In this document: positions 23,649-35,847 of the stretch, piece after piece
Layout: the number at the start of each line of letters is the position of its first letter
Position numbering within the stretch: position 1 is the stretch's first letter
Assembly: GCA_023375675.1 (NCBI GenBank)
Contig: JALQBC010000012.1
Coordinates: 744,001-808,000, forward strand
From: Cytospora piceicola
Lineage: Eukaryota; Ascomycota; Sordariomycetes; Diaporthales; Cytosporaceae
DNA length: 64,000 nt
Direction: 5' to 3'
Translations under genes and position numbers: made by a program
The notes under the pieces: generated by a model
What the model was told of the DNA's origin: nothing
Seen by the model: the letters and a program-made list of their open reading frames with translations, nothing else
The model's database searches: none

Positions 23649-24595
23649 AGAGCTACCTAGTCCACTCCGACGCTTCCAGACGCGGTCGGATCATGGCAAC
23701 ACCCGCGTTGCTACGGTACATCTACGAGCTACATAATCATAATAATTTTCCCTGTACATAGCCATCCATATATATGAGAAGCAGCCATGACGGTCACATT
23801 TGGAAGCATACACAAAGTCTTTTTAATCCACTTAGATTTTGGTTTTCTTCTCTTCAGAAGGTCGACATACGTGACACGTCTCAGTGGTGATACAACATCG
23901 AGATGGCAATATCAGCTGCTCGATTCGCCAACAGACATATGACAAACCTCTCTGGCGAGAGGGCGAGGCTAGCCTTGTCATTTGGCACCTCCTACCACTC
24001 AGCTGGATTTCTCCTTCCACCATGGGCTGGCTCTCGACTCGATAGCTCAGAGCATAAGCTCAGCAACTAATACAAGATCTTCCCCCCGAAATCACTCTCA
24101 TCATCCAACTACTCCAAACCGCCCAACAAATAACAAAACCACACAGTTTCTCCCCTTATCAGTCGCTCGGTTGAAAGCAGAAGAAGGAAAAGGTATACGT
24201 CCTGGTCCAGCAGAAGAAAAGAAGATCAAATCAAGAACAACACGCAGCCCCTTGTTTTTGTATTGAAAAACAAACCATGCGCGCATGAAACCATAACATC
24301 GTTCAGGCCTCTCCCCTACTAGTCTGGGGAAGGTTGTAGTCGCTATGGCCAAAATGGGACGAGGGACTTGAAGCGGGTGAGCAGAACCAAAAGAACAATG
24401 GAACGCCGTCCAGCGATGCTTTGATCATGCTCCATTCCCCCTCCTTCACCCCCAAGCCACGTCGTGATTGCTCTAGATTGAATGGATTATAAAAAGGTGT
24501 CTGTTTTTGTTTGTTTGCAATGTGACCCGCTTCGAAGCAATGAAAGAGGTATGTTTGCACGTGATGGGGCGGACCAGAACAATAGGCCCCCTCAT
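23649..24595. other. Convergent intergenic region
   Basis: About 950 bp holding the 3' regions of erg26 and lrg1. Only short chance frames; no repeat or RNA gene recognised. Confidence 0.5.
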
Positions 24596-27500
24596 TCACC
24601 CCGTACCTCCCACTCCAACTGAGTTATTTGGCCGTCCCTGATACGAGCGCCGGTTGTCGCTGGAATCTGGGGCGTCGATCGAGGGACCGTACGGGGATGG
24701 CTGGGGATCATCTGGATTCCGCCACCTCTGGGGGGGAGTGCCCGGGATATTAGGAGGCTGGGCGAAAGGAGCATTGGGATCCTGCCAGCCAGTTGGTCTT
24801 GTCGCCTCGGGATCTGTTTCTACCCTTCTAGCAATCGGCCGCGCTGGATGCATATCGCTGGCATCTCCAAGAGTGGCGTGGCCGCCGCTCACCTTCCCAC
24901 CAAAGCGCTTTAGTATTTCCTTGGTAGTGATGTCCGTATCCTTGCCCTGACTGTACGAAGGGTCGCTGAGAACATCGACAAAGTTATCGGGAACCTATAA
25001 CGGTGTTAGCGGAGCTCCGGCCGCAGCGGGGAAGGGTTGACCTACCAAGCACATGGATTCCACTTCACCGATCAGTATCTCAACAACGCTGATGGCATAC
25101 ATGGGCTCACTGTCGAGAGAAGGCCCTTTCAACGGATTGTAGAGGATGTTGGGCGCAATGACGGTAGCAAGGTTTCTGACGTCCATCTTTGATCCCGATT
25201 CGTCATCAACCTGATGGAAGTTACCAGCCCACTTGAGGAAGCAGAGAAGGACCTCCAGGCAGTCTCTGTGGCACTTGGGAAGGAGACAGCAGACCAAATG
25301 AACACATTGCCGCCTCTTGTCCTCGTCTGGCAGCTTTGCCGCGGCCAACCACAGCCGGTAGAGCTTGTTGGTCATCAGAGGGTCTGGCAGTTCGCGAAGA
25401 TACTTCTTCAGTAGCGCTGCGACCTGAACGACGGGTTGACCACTCAGGTCAACGTCACCGCAGCCTTCCCGGTCAATCCTCTCCACTGTTTCGGATAGTT
25501 TCTTGATATTTCCGTTCTTGCGGAACACACCTTCCACAGACAAATCCATCTGCCTCATGGTCGAGATCAAGTCGTCAATAATAGCCGGTACGCGCAGGGT
25601 TGTACCACCGATACCGTCGGTCGATTCGGCGCCATCCCTCTCGATGACAACCTCCAGCGGTACGCCGAAAATACCCTTCTTCTTGATCCCTTTCTTTCCG
25701 TCGGCTTTGAATGCCTTTCCAAACTTGTTCCAGAAGGTTGCGGGTTTCTTCGCTTCGATGAAGCTGAGCAACTCTTCGAGTGTGAACTCGTCTTGGACCA
25801 GGGGGTGTATAGTGAGGACAGCGAGGTGACGGGCGATAAAGTACTCCATGGGAGACAGCTCGGAGAAGTATTTCCTTCCGCCTCTCTGCGTTGAAGGTTC
25901 TCCGTAGCCTGGCTCACCGACACGGCCCGCTGACCTTGATCGTTTGCTCGCGCCTACGTACGGCTCGGTCGCTGGTGACCTGAACAGCTCCTGGCGGCCA
26001 GGCTTGTACGCTGGACGCTGTTCACGCGCCTGTTCCGCAGCAACAATGCGAGGTATGTCATCGAGAGTCAGAGCGTCTTGGTGGCCAAACATCATATCCG
26101 ACCCACCCTCTTCACCAGGAGCCTGGTCTTCCTCAATACGTTGACTCTGCATGTTGCCGTGTCCACCTTCTGCCCCAGGCTCGTCCATGAGACGGGATGC
26201 CCGGGCTTTCCTGAAGCTCGCCGATAGGTGCTTGTCGAGACGTGTGCTTCTTAAGCGGCGAACATCATTCAAGGTATTCTCGTACGAGGATTCCCGATGG
26301 TGCTCTTTCTGATCTCCAGCATAAGATTTGGACCGTGTGTCAGATTGAAGACGAGGCACATCAGTCAAAGCATGGCCGTTGGCAGACTCATACCCGGTCA
26401 TAGGCTCGTCCACAATGGTCAAGGCCCCGGTACTCTTGAGGATGTCTAGCAGCCTAGCCAGTGCAACCTGAAGCAAAAAGACGTACTGCTGCAGCTTCGT
26501 TATCCTCTCGAAGGGCGGTGCTGAGTCGGAGCTGAACGATTCGCAGTTGCTGCAGAATATGTTGTGGTCGTAGACATTGAGACGGGCATCCGCAAGGCTT
26601 CGACCAAGCTCCTTGCCGCATCTCGTGCAAGTCACACAGCCAACGTGCCATCGCTTCTCACCATTCTTGGCGCATTCGTCTTCCACGGGTTTACGACAAA
26701 GCACGCACTGGTCTGACTCGTTCGCTGCAAGCCGCGACATCGCGGCTGTGATTTCCAGCGAGCCGTCCTCATTTTTGAGCGTATCAAGGTTGCCTAGGTC
26801 GTCAAGGAACGCATATAGGCCCTCCGTATTGGTCTGGTCTCTTTCTATCCGAAGTGCTCCTTGCAAGCAGATGCGGATGAGAAGTTTTAGGTAATGGGCA
26901 AGTCCTGTGACGAGAGACAGTAGCTCCTGTGTGACGCCGAGCTTATGGGCGTTCTTGTCTTGCGTCTTAGACAAGAGGGAGAAGAACTGCACAATCTTCT
27001 TACACAGAAGTTTCGCTTCTCTCGAGTAAGAGAGGGCTATTGCATTGTTAGCATAAGCTCAAACCCGGGAAATTGGAGTCTTACGTTTCATTTCAAGCCT
27101 GTACATAGCGTCGTCTAGCCTGTCGGCAGACCTGAAAAGAATGTCGACATGCCAAATGAATCTCTTCGCGACGACCACGCCGTCGACATAAGCTCCGTTG
27201 CTGACGTGGAGTAGCATGTCGGATATGCAGGCAGCAGAAGACTCTTCAAAAGTCGAAAGAACACTCCATATGCGATAAACCTTCTCCTCCATCTGCTCTT
27301 CCAGTTCGCGCACCTTGTTGCGGGTCTTCTCATCATCAGCGGGCGGTGGCTCATCTGGAGCGTCGCTGGGCGCCGCGAGCCGCACATTCCAGAACTTGTG
27401 GATCATATAACATTCTGGATGCCAGTGCTGGTTCTGACCATTGCGGAAGATCTCGACAAACTGCTTAAGTATTGCCGTCTGACAACCGTTACACTTCTGC

Positions 27501-28205
27501 GCGAACTGTGTAGAGTAGTGGTAATGGCAGTAAACCTGCCCATCGTGTTCGTAATAGCTGTCTTGCGCGCCGAAGACGGTAGGACAGAGAGAGCAGGTGA
27601 AGTGGTCGACGTGGTATTTCCTTTCCAAGGCCGTGATATAAGACCCTCGTAGGGCTCCACCGCACTGGTAACAGAGCAGACCGAGCCGTCGAAAGTAATC
27701 TGTTTCGCAAAGCGGGTACTGCCCTTCGCCGTCTTCGTCGTCTGCCGGGAAGAATTTGGATGCCACGATCTGTCCGCAATCCTGTGGAATAAGGCGCATT
27801 AGCTCGTAGCCCATCCTCAGGTCCACTCACTCAACCTACCCTGCATTTGAAGCAATCCAAATGGAACGTCCCGTCGAGCGCGCGAACGAACTGTCCTGTC
27901 AGGGGCTCGCCGCACTTTTTGCAGATACGCTGTCCTCCACTCGGTGCTCGATTGTTTCCATTTCTTGACCTGTTCCGCTCTTGGCTGGCCCGGTCGCCGC
28001 CCTCCGCGTCCCAAGTACGGTCACCCGCGCCGGCAGATGGAGAGAGAGAGGGTCTCCGACCATCGCGGGAGACGGCGCCATTCGCCCTCGGTGGTCGATA
28101 AGGAGAGTATGTCCTCGTGTCATCTGTTGTAAAGCTCCGCTCCGGGGTCCGATGTCTTGGTAGGTGGTCGCCCGGGGGACCACCGTCGTAGTCGGGCCCC
28201 AACAT
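24596..28205 (-). CDS. lrg1: LIM-domain Rho GTPase-activating protein (Lrg1)
   Basis: Exons 28205-27840, 27781-27085, 27036-25046 and 24994-24596 give 1150 residues. Introns are 58, 48 and 51 nt with GT-AG ends; the first splits LIM1 and restores CFKC-R-DCGQ. LIM-type zinc modules lie at about 98-155 (CKKC...HLDCFKCRDC), 160-215 (CYQC...HYHY), 220-260 (CNGC...HPEC) and 460-515 (CVLCRKP...FCSNC). The RhoGAP domain is at about 805-1010, with arginine finger in EGVFRKNGN and the APNIL motif. The LIM-LIM-LIM-RhoGAP order is that of Lrg1, which switches off Rho1 and so limits glucan synthase and wall-integrity signalling at growing tips. The C-terminus is Pro-rich. ATG 28205 has a good context (CACCATG). 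Confidence 0.93.
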
Positions 28206-29877
28206 GGTGACCGGCTTCTGCGTGTTGCAATCCGTCTCTTCTTGCGCCTCCTTCCACTGCGCGTATCGTATGGCTTGTTGGTGTCGATTGTCGGAGCAGT
28301 ATTGAGCTCGCAGGGTCGAAATGCCAGCTCACGAGTGTCGGGACCGATCAGCAGCGTGACTATGACATGAACGCCGGGCCAGACTCGGCAAGCCCCCGTC
28401 GCAGACCGAATGGCCTGGCTTGGTCAATCGCCACAGGGTTCGAGTGCCGACTGTTTCGCTTCGCGTGTGACTTGCCAGGGCGTTCCTTATAGTCGGGTAT
28501 TATTGGGGCCTGGGGGCGGTGGGTGGCATTACTCGGTGGCTGTGAGGAGGGGGGGGGTCGATCAATAAGGAGGACAGTTGAAAGGGCCGTCTTAGCGCCA
28601 GGAACGAGGGTCTTCGGTGCAGGGCAGAAAATATCGAGGGAAAGAAGTGGTGTTGCTGGTGTCGATGAGACAAGGTTGGGATGCGATTGGAAAGGTCACG
28701 GTACGGTTGGTCCGTCGAGGAAGAAGCGATCGACAAAGTCCCGCCTCTGTAGCAATTTCAGAGTAAATGAGTGGTCCTGCGCACTAGCTGAATAGGAGTG
28801 AGATGAAGCATAAATTCACAAACAACTCCCCTGTCAATTCGAACGACTGGAGGACAGATGGAATCCAGATGCAGACTGGTAGACGTAGAGAGGATGAGGT
28901 AAACACGTTGTGAAAAGGGATGGATGGATGTCAACAAAGGAACAAGAAGGTCGAGTAGCGTAGCCGCCTGGATTAGGTGGTAGTAGTGTTGTCGTGTGTC
29001 AAGTGTCGATTGTCAAGTGTCAGTGTCGGTGTCGGTCGGTGTCAGCGTCGGTGTCACCAGCAGGTAAACTTTGGTTAGGTAAAGCTGTCTGGCATCCCGA
29101 GGTCTGTAGCGATGGCACTCCAGGGCTGTAGTACAGGAGGGGGTGAGTCCAGGGGCCCCCAGGTCCAAGGGGTCAATAGCACCGAAATGAACAAACACGC
29201 TTGAATACTTAGGTACCTAGCCTGCCTAGTGTAGGTGCTTGGCCCCCGCGTCCGAAGGCTAAGCCCACCTGGACCGAACCGAATTGACATCCTGGACTTA
29301 CCATAGGTACCCCCCCCAAGTGGACCCGCCAGGCCCAGGCCGGAAAATGGACGGGCCGCTACCACTACCTAGGAAGTACCTAGGTACAGTGAAGTACCAG
29401 CCAGATACCCCAATGTACGTTGCACGGAATTGTCTAATGACCATCAAAAGGTACCTATCACAGACCCTCAAGACAAATAATTCGATTCATAAAAGCATAT
29501 GATCTAGGTTCATCACTGTCGACTCTGCTCGGGTCAGGTCAGTTCAACACCACCCAATTCTCTCACTGTCCGGGTTGAAGAGGACCAAGATCTGCTGCAA
29601 TGATGAGCTGTTACTAGGTAGCACTGACCAATGGCCAAAGCATGGAATATATCAGAATCTCTATGTGCTCCAAAATTAAAGGGGCAGGGTAGCAGGAAGA
29701 AGCTTAAATCAGAGAACTGCAGTATGCAAGACAAGTGGCATGAAGCAGGAACAAAAACCACACCCTACTCCACCCACACTACAAACTCGAGATCCCAGAT
29801 GATACAACCTATGCAAGCAAGCCTCCTTCCATGCATGACCTTACTAGGAGATAATCTGTCCCGTGATACGACCATTC
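28206..29877. other. lrg1 upstream region
   Basis: 1.7 kb between the lrg1 start and the 3' end of the next minus-strand gene. It contains G-runs (near 28550), a degenerate GTGTCG tandem tract (28987-29057), and several CCTAGG palindromes (near 29210, 29370 and 29380). No coding region is supportable. Confidence 0.5.
28987..29057. repeat. Degenerate GTGTCG/GTGTCA tandem tract
   Basis: About ten imperfect 6- to 8-bp units around GTGTCG, GTGTCA and GTCGGT in the upstream region of lrg1. Simple sequence, probably slippage-derived. Confidence 0.75.
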
Positions 29878-31525
29878 TCATTTACCGTGGACCAACTGTT
29901 TGATCCTCCTCTCAATAACCTCCCTGCCATCAAGCGTCTTCCAGACCTGGTGAGGCGCTTTGCTGACTATATCCCAGTCATGTAGATTCTCAGTAAGATG
30001 GGTAAGATCTCGCTGTTTGCCTTCCCACTGGCGATCCGTTCTAATCTTGATCGCAGAGCTGATAAGAACGATCGGAACATCAGGGGATTGTATAGCCCTG
30101 CTTGAAGTCACATCTCGTTGGGTCAAGGAGGTGGCAACCAGAGACTCTTGCAGTTTGGCGAAGATCTGCTTTCCGGTCTGGTAGGATGATTTGCCAAATA
30201 TTCTGTCTCTGCTCGTGCGGCCCTTGAAAAGGGCGCCAGGGATTCTGTCGATTCCTAGGGGCGACACAATGCCTCTCAACCACAGCATAAAGCCCTGTCC
30301 AGTGTTACCGACTCGGTAGAGGAGGTCCTCGTGCAGAGGATCGATCATGACAAGGCCCTTCACCTCCGTTCCGTGGCGAGAAGAGAATACACGGGAGTAA
30401 AGGGAGCCAATGCCTGCGCTCGCAAGGACCCAAGGGCCTTCCTCTCCGGCCCGAGCAAGTGCCTCGCTCAGAGCCTCTGTAGCCTGACTAGCCGAGAAAG
30501 GCGAAGGTGCTGTGTCGCTCTGTCATGTCGTCAGTTTTGATTTGTTTGAAAGGCTTTCCAGGAATTGGATCACTTACCCATGCCATTCCAGGTCGATCTG
30601 CGAAGCAATACCTGCTGAAAGACCCGTTTTTGACGGCATTGTCTGCAAACTGCCAGAGACCGTCCTCTACGGGATCCTCGCCTCCTTCGAAAAGGACGGT
30701 TGGCAGCTTCTTGCCACTTGAGTCCGTCTCATTTCCATGGCAATACAAGTGGATCTGATACTTGTCCCCGTCCACCCAATACATCTCTCCCGGAGGCGCA
30801 ACCTTGGCATCGACAGCCCGCAAGATGAGCGCGAAAGTCAGCAACAAGGCGAGCACAGTAAGTACTGCAAACCCGATTGTCGCAAACATCACCTGCGTCC
30901 ACTCCAGTAAGGTCCGACGGGACTCAGGGCGCCCGGTCAGCCTCTCTTCCTCCTCTTTCTTCCCCCATTTTACCGTCTGATCAGCTACCAGCGCCCAGAC
31001 GGACATTAAGAATGCCCAGGTGACGCTTGCGATTCCCGTCCAGGCCTCTTCGTGCCGGGTCTTTTGGACTGCTAGGATGATGATGACGTTGGCAAGTAAA
31101 AGAACCGACATGGCCGCCGAGGTAATCCTTGCCGCCCTCGACGGGGCAGCAAAGAACATCAGCGCCACGATCAGGGTCGTCAAGGCTATGCTGGCATAGC
31201 TGAATCCGAAGAAACCTGACCCCCTCGTGAACAGACCGGGAGGCGTGATAAACATAGAAACCAGCTGGAGCACCCACCACAGAAATGTGATGAGAGCGAA
31301 GAAAACCGTCAGGTATTTGGTGAAGCGGACTGCGAAAAGGTTATAGGGCGTAACAGCCGGGTCGTCAGGGCTCAAGTATCCATGTGTCGGTGCATCACCG
31401 TCCAGGCGATTTGGCAGCAATCGAGTATGCTCGTTCGCCGATGGCGCATCCTCTTCGTAGGAGCCAGACGGTCTGCCCTCAGAGGGGCCGTCGTTGTCGT
31501 GTCTCCTTCCAGTTGCTCGTTTCAT
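29878..31525 (-). CDS. Membrane-anchored alpha/beta-hydrolase-fold protein, 529 aa
   Basis: Exons 31525-30578 and 30519-29878; the 58-nt intron (GTAAGT, branch ACTGAC, ACAG) joins PGMAW to SDTAPSPF. After a charged N-terminus (1-67) come five membrane helices (about 69-93, then roughly 105-130, 140-160, 168-190 and 225-255). A C-terminal alpha/beta-hydrolase fold follows (LPTVLFEGGEDP, FADRPGMAWSD, GLVMIDPLHEDLL, and APHQVW with the expected His). The nucleophile elbow, normally G-x-S-x-G, reads SAGIG, so the catalytic Ser position is Gly. It is probably not a normal esterase or lipase. From memory, relatives in other sordariomycetes share this and are labelled only as integral membrane proteins. 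The upstream in-frame ATG at 31615 is less likely the start. Confidence 0.85.
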
Positions 31526-32383
31526 GATGCCGAGCGGATAGAGATATCCAAGCCTGAAATTAGCCAGGAAAACTGGCAATTGAAATATGCAGCAGCGGAT
31601 TTCCTTCAAAGTCACCGATTTCTTTTATCTGTACTAATGAACCTCCAGATGGGGCGATTCACTTCTTTTATGCAATCAAGTGTTGCAGTGTCACCCACGT
31701 TAATAGCCCAGCCCAGACGGCATCATGACGTATATTCAGGTGGCGCCGTCGTTCTGGTACACTAAGATCTGCCTAGATCTTGCCACTAAAGTCGAGCAAA
31801 GCTGCACCTAGGCAAGTTTTCAAAGACGCCTACCAGCGCTACCTAGGTATCGCGAGGTGGAATGGCGTTTTTGATCCAATAACCTTGGAAATTTCGGCGG
31901 GAGGCAGCTTGTGTGAGTGTCGTTGGTGCATCGATTTTGTCTTTGACAGAATCCTGATATCCATTCGCAATTCATCATCAGCATTTGGCAGGTACTTTCT
32001 TCAGACAATACATGCAATTCTTCCATGGTAACCTTGTTGAGTGTTACTATCCGAGGACATCTGGAAGATTTGCCCGGTCATCATCTCGTCTGCAATTATA
32101 TATCAAAAACAACATTGAACTAGTTGTTCCCTGTCCCCAGGCCATGACACCCTCGAAATCCCGACCCCTCGCATTCTTTCCGATACCGGTATACGGGACT
32201 GAACTTACTCAACAATCACCCACGCTACATCCATGTAAACTTGGAACCCTCGAATAGCCCAATGCATAGTGAATGGTACGCCGTACGCTTTGCAAAATGT
32301 CAAAAAATACAAGCGGATCTTCCCAGCCAAGTGAAAATGACAATTCCGTATGGAACTCATCACGATAGCCAAACCCTTCATTA
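31526..32383. other. Intergenic region
   Basis: 860 bp between two minus-strand genes: promoter of the hydrolase-like gene and 3' region of the small unknown. A TACCTAGGTA palindrome lies at about 31840. Nothing else recognised. Confidence 0.5.
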
Positions 32384-32959
32384 TCACCCTGCTCGTTCGC
32401 GTGACCGAGGTCTAGAGTCTTGCTCTGCACTTGGAGCAGAAGAGCCGGTCGAATAAGACGTTGTGCTTCGTAAGGCGTGTGAGTTCGTGTAAGATGGGGA
32501 CACCCTGCTCCGCCTCTGCTCCGCCCGCTTCCTGGCTAGTTCCTCAGGATACGGCCCTCGTCCCGCCGGCTTGATGGCCTCCTCTGGCATAGTGGTTGTA
32601 GGAATACTGTAAGTCAGTTAATTTTCAAGCACAGCAGGACGGTTACGAGTGAATGGGGAGTAACAAAGATTGTCTCCGGGACCAATCAGGATCGCAGCCG
32701 CTAGTGGAAGGAGACAAAGCTTTCGTGACGATGGTGGCAACAGGAAACACAATTGCTTGGAGACGTACTGGAGTTTTGCGCTCGCTCTTGGGTCGTTGAG
32801 GGCTACCCCTGCCTTTTTATATGTATCCCTCTTATGTTGTCTGAATGCCTGATTCGAAGGCTCACCCGTCGCTAACCAGGACTTGAATTGTGACAGCCAA
32901 CGTCGCATGTCCCCTTTCCCTTTCGACTTGCTTAGAACTCGAGTGTATCTTCGGCTCAT
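32384..32959 (-). CDS. Small basic protein of unknown function, 137 aa
   Basis: Two exons, 32959-32769 and 32606-32384. The 162-nt intron has donor GTACGT and a textbook 3' end (TTAACTGACTTACAG), and the frames join as ASAKLHIPTTTMPEEAIKP. The protein is hydrophilic and basic, with MRRWLSQFKSWLATGEPS, AGRGPYPEELARKRAEQRR and a Ser/Arg-rich tail, and has no membrane segment. I do not recognise a characterised family. The unspliced frame from 32959 ends in an unlike hydrophobic tail, which favours splicing. Could be a lineage-specific gene. Confidence 0.62.
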
Positions 32960-34890
32960 GTTCTTGCTCTCTCGGACGACGGCGATTGAATATTAGTAGC
33001 GACGTGACTGCTTCTTAATAATGGCTCAGGCAACATGTGGTGGGATCATGGCTAGCCGCAAAGCATTGATGGTCGCACTGCTTACATATGTAGGCTATCT
33101 AGGCCAAGTGGCGTACCAAAGACTGAGCTCTTTTCGTTCTCCAGACTCCAGTTGAATTGTATCGATCATCGGTCGTCTGGACCTCGGAACTCGAGAATTC
33201 ATGATCAGGCTTACCAGGATATTACAGCATGACTGCGGAGTCTCGTGGATAAGAAACGAGCGTACGAATGACGGAAAGACCAGTCGAGAGAGGTGGCGCA
33301 AGGAGTGGTCACTGGTTCCATGGCTTTCGGTAATGCGAGATTCCTTGGTGTAAGTTAGCCGGAGAAAACAAGGGGCACCAAATCATTCATGCAAATCGTG
33401 GAAACCATGTGGGTTAACAGTATGTAGATTCTGCGTAAATTGATATCCTCAAGTGCTTTCAATGTTCAGTCTCTATCGGCCGGCGCTTTTGGCCAACGCC
33501 ACGACCCCGAGACATGGCGCGGATAGATCATGAACCACTGTGCTACTTGTGACCAGACGATTTGGAAAACCCTCCAGTATTGGATTAGAGAAGATTGCTG
33601 GGTAGGAGATGGTCATGAGATTGAGGGTGACTACGGGAGCCGCTGTTTCAAAGTTTCATTGGATTGTTGAAGAATTACGGCGGCATCTGGTAAATGAGCT
33701 AGTTATGGTACGGAGAGAAGCTGGAGATTAATATAGTCTCTCCCAGTGCCGTATTACCCTGTTCTAATTTCCAAGCTTGATGGACATTAAGGCATGCCTG
33801 AGGATGAGGTATCAAGCTATGTCACATTGGCAGCTTCAAGCTGATTGTAGAAGGGGATATCAGGACAACTACATATACCTGATACGTGTCGCAGGACTTA
33901 AGTGCTTTGACGATCTATAACTGAGGATCTCCATGATCGAGACAACGAAGGGCATGCAGGAGCCACCACATGTGCAGGTAAATAGGTCCCCAGGTAGGTA
34001 ACATAGATTCAGGAAGCGCCACCGAAACCCCAAAGCATATTAATTGCGTGCCATATTTGGACACCTGGGCATACGCGAGCGTTGTTTTTGTGAAGTTTTC
34101 GCGTGGTATGAGACATCAACGCCTCTTGCAATTTCCCTATACGGTTGACGAGTTTCCCGTGTAAGAGCATATCGGCTACATGCGTTTCATAGCTTACAGG
34201 TTATCGTTCGGCCCACAGCTCTCTGCCTTGAGCGAGAGCCTAAGCCCTTACGAAACAATTCGGGGGACAGCCTGATCATCATCACGTTGGGTGTGTATGT
34301 GCATTCGTAAGTACAGTACTGTTCCTCGCCAAGGTTTTCATATAAGTTCCGTCCAGCTTTATCTTAAGGGTCAGACGAGATCGTGCCCGGTCTATTGTGG
34401 CTTGACCAAAGGTCATGAGGTACCTACCTAGGTAGTTATTCTGGAGGTCCAGTTCACGTACTCACTCGTGTTGCACATGAATGGTGCATTTCAAAGAGGG
34501 TTCTTTTCTGAAATAAGTGGATTGGCTTACGCCCTCTTCGGATCAATTCTACAACCACATACTACCGAATCAGGCGAATGTGCTTGGGTACTTAAGTAGG
34601 CGTTCAATATCTGCCGTATCATGCACGTGAAAGGGAGCCGGGGCTACCATAGTTCAGCCCCACCTCTCGCCGTCCCTTTCCCCCTGTAACGCCCCTGCCA
34701 ATACCCCTGCCTGGCCCGTCCGTGGGGTAACGATCCGCCGCCCTGCAGGCGCGTTCCCTGTCGATCTTGCATGTCATTGACAAGCATCCTGCAACCTCAT
34801 CCGTTGGTCCCCATCAACTTGTCACGACTCACGACTTCAACAACTCCTGAAGTATTCAACAAAACATATCACTTTCCCAGACGCATTCAC
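32960..34890. other. Gene-poor stretch
   Basis: 1.9 kb with almost no open frames on either strand and ordinary base composition (not RIP-like). It contains a palindromic CTACCTAGGTAG site near 34425. The last 120 bases before 34891 are in frame with the next gene but look like 5' leader. No RNA gene or repeat recognised. Confidence 0.5.
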
Positions 34891-35847
34891 ATGAGCATGC
34901 CCGTACTGAAAGTCAACACACAGGCCGCGGCGCAAGGCGCCACAGCCCCTAAACCAGTCGCACCCACAGCAAGCAGCAGGATCCCGACACCCGCACAACC
35001 ACAGCCGGGTTCCAGCTCAGGCAGCTCCGGCCCTGAGCCCGCCGCGCCAGTCCCGGAGCCCCTGAGCCCTCAGTTCAGGCCCATCTCCACCACCCCTATC
35101 CCGCCACCCACCATTCCCAGCTTCGCCTCCGGCCGGCAGACCTTCACCCACAGGGAGCACCCCCCACAGGTCGAGTCCGTCCCGCAGCCGCCCCCGCCCG
35201 AGCCCATCGACTTCAGGGACAACGTGGACGTCATCGCCCTGGAGTCGGCCATCCTGCTGCTCCAGAGGCAGAAGAGGCAGGCCGAGGAGGACATTCGCCA
35301 TCTGCGCCGCATCAAGGAGGAGGCCATCGCCAAGCCGTCCGACTTCGTGCGGGACCTGAACACTGGCCAGGTCGACGGCGGTGGTAACAAGCCAGGGGCT
35401 GCCGGGGGCGCAGATGATGACGACGAGGATAGTGATGACGGGACGGATGGCGGAAACGGTGGCGAGACATCCGACAGCGGCCTCAAACCCTCGCCCATGG
35501 AGGCACCGACATCGAGCAAAGGTAAAGCCGCCGCTGGAGGTAGTAGTAACGCCCCTGCTGCTGAACCACAACCGTCATGGGCGACACTTCCTAAGCCGCA
35601 GAGCGTCGTACGGATGCCGGCGATAAACTGGTCCAAATACGCCGTGGTGGGGGAGTCGCTAGACAAGCTGCACAGCGAGCAGGTCGCGCGGCCCACGCTG
35701 GGGACGCCAGGCGTGGTGGGTGCCAACGGGACGTATGAGTTCAGGGGTGGTCCGAACCCTGACGATGGGAAGTGGGCTGGCGTATCTGCGCCTTATGATC
35801 CTCTGAAAGACAGACTCAAGCCCAAGGGCGCAAGGCGTGGTGGGTAG
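34891..35847 (+). CDS. Conserved fungal coiled-coil protein of unknown function, 318 aa
   Basis: Single exon. ATG 34891 (MSMPVLKVN) is preferred over ATG 34771, because the 40 codons between look like leader sequence. Residues 1-110 are Ala/Pro/Ser-rich. A predicted helix or coiled coil follows at about 112-160 (NVDVIALESAILLLQRQKRQ and RHLRRIKEEAIAKPSDF). An acidic Gly/Asp-rich stretch (DDDDEDSDDGTDGG) comes next. The C-terminus is a conserved block with PAINWSKYAVVGESLDKLH, RPTLGTPGVVGANGTYEF and APYDPLKDRL. The mix of low complexity, helix and short conserved motif suggests a subunit of a nuclear complex, but that is only inference; no characterised relative is recognised. Confidence 0.75.
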   Translation: MSMPVLKVNTQAAAQGATAPKPVAPTASSRIPTPAQPQPGSSSGSSGPEPAAPVPEPLSPQFRPISTTPIPPPTIPSFASGRQTFTHREHPPQVESVPQPPPPEPIDFRDNVDVIALESAILLLQRQKRQAEEDIRHLRRIKEEAIAKPSDFVRDLNTGQVDGGGNKPGAAGGADDDDEDSDDGTDGGNGGETSDSGLKPSPMEAPTSSKGKAAAGGSSNAPAAEPQPSWATLPKPQSVVRMPAINWSKYAVVGESLDKLHSEQVARPTLGTPGVVGANGTYEFRGGPNPDDGKWAGVSAPYDPLKDRLKPKGARRGG

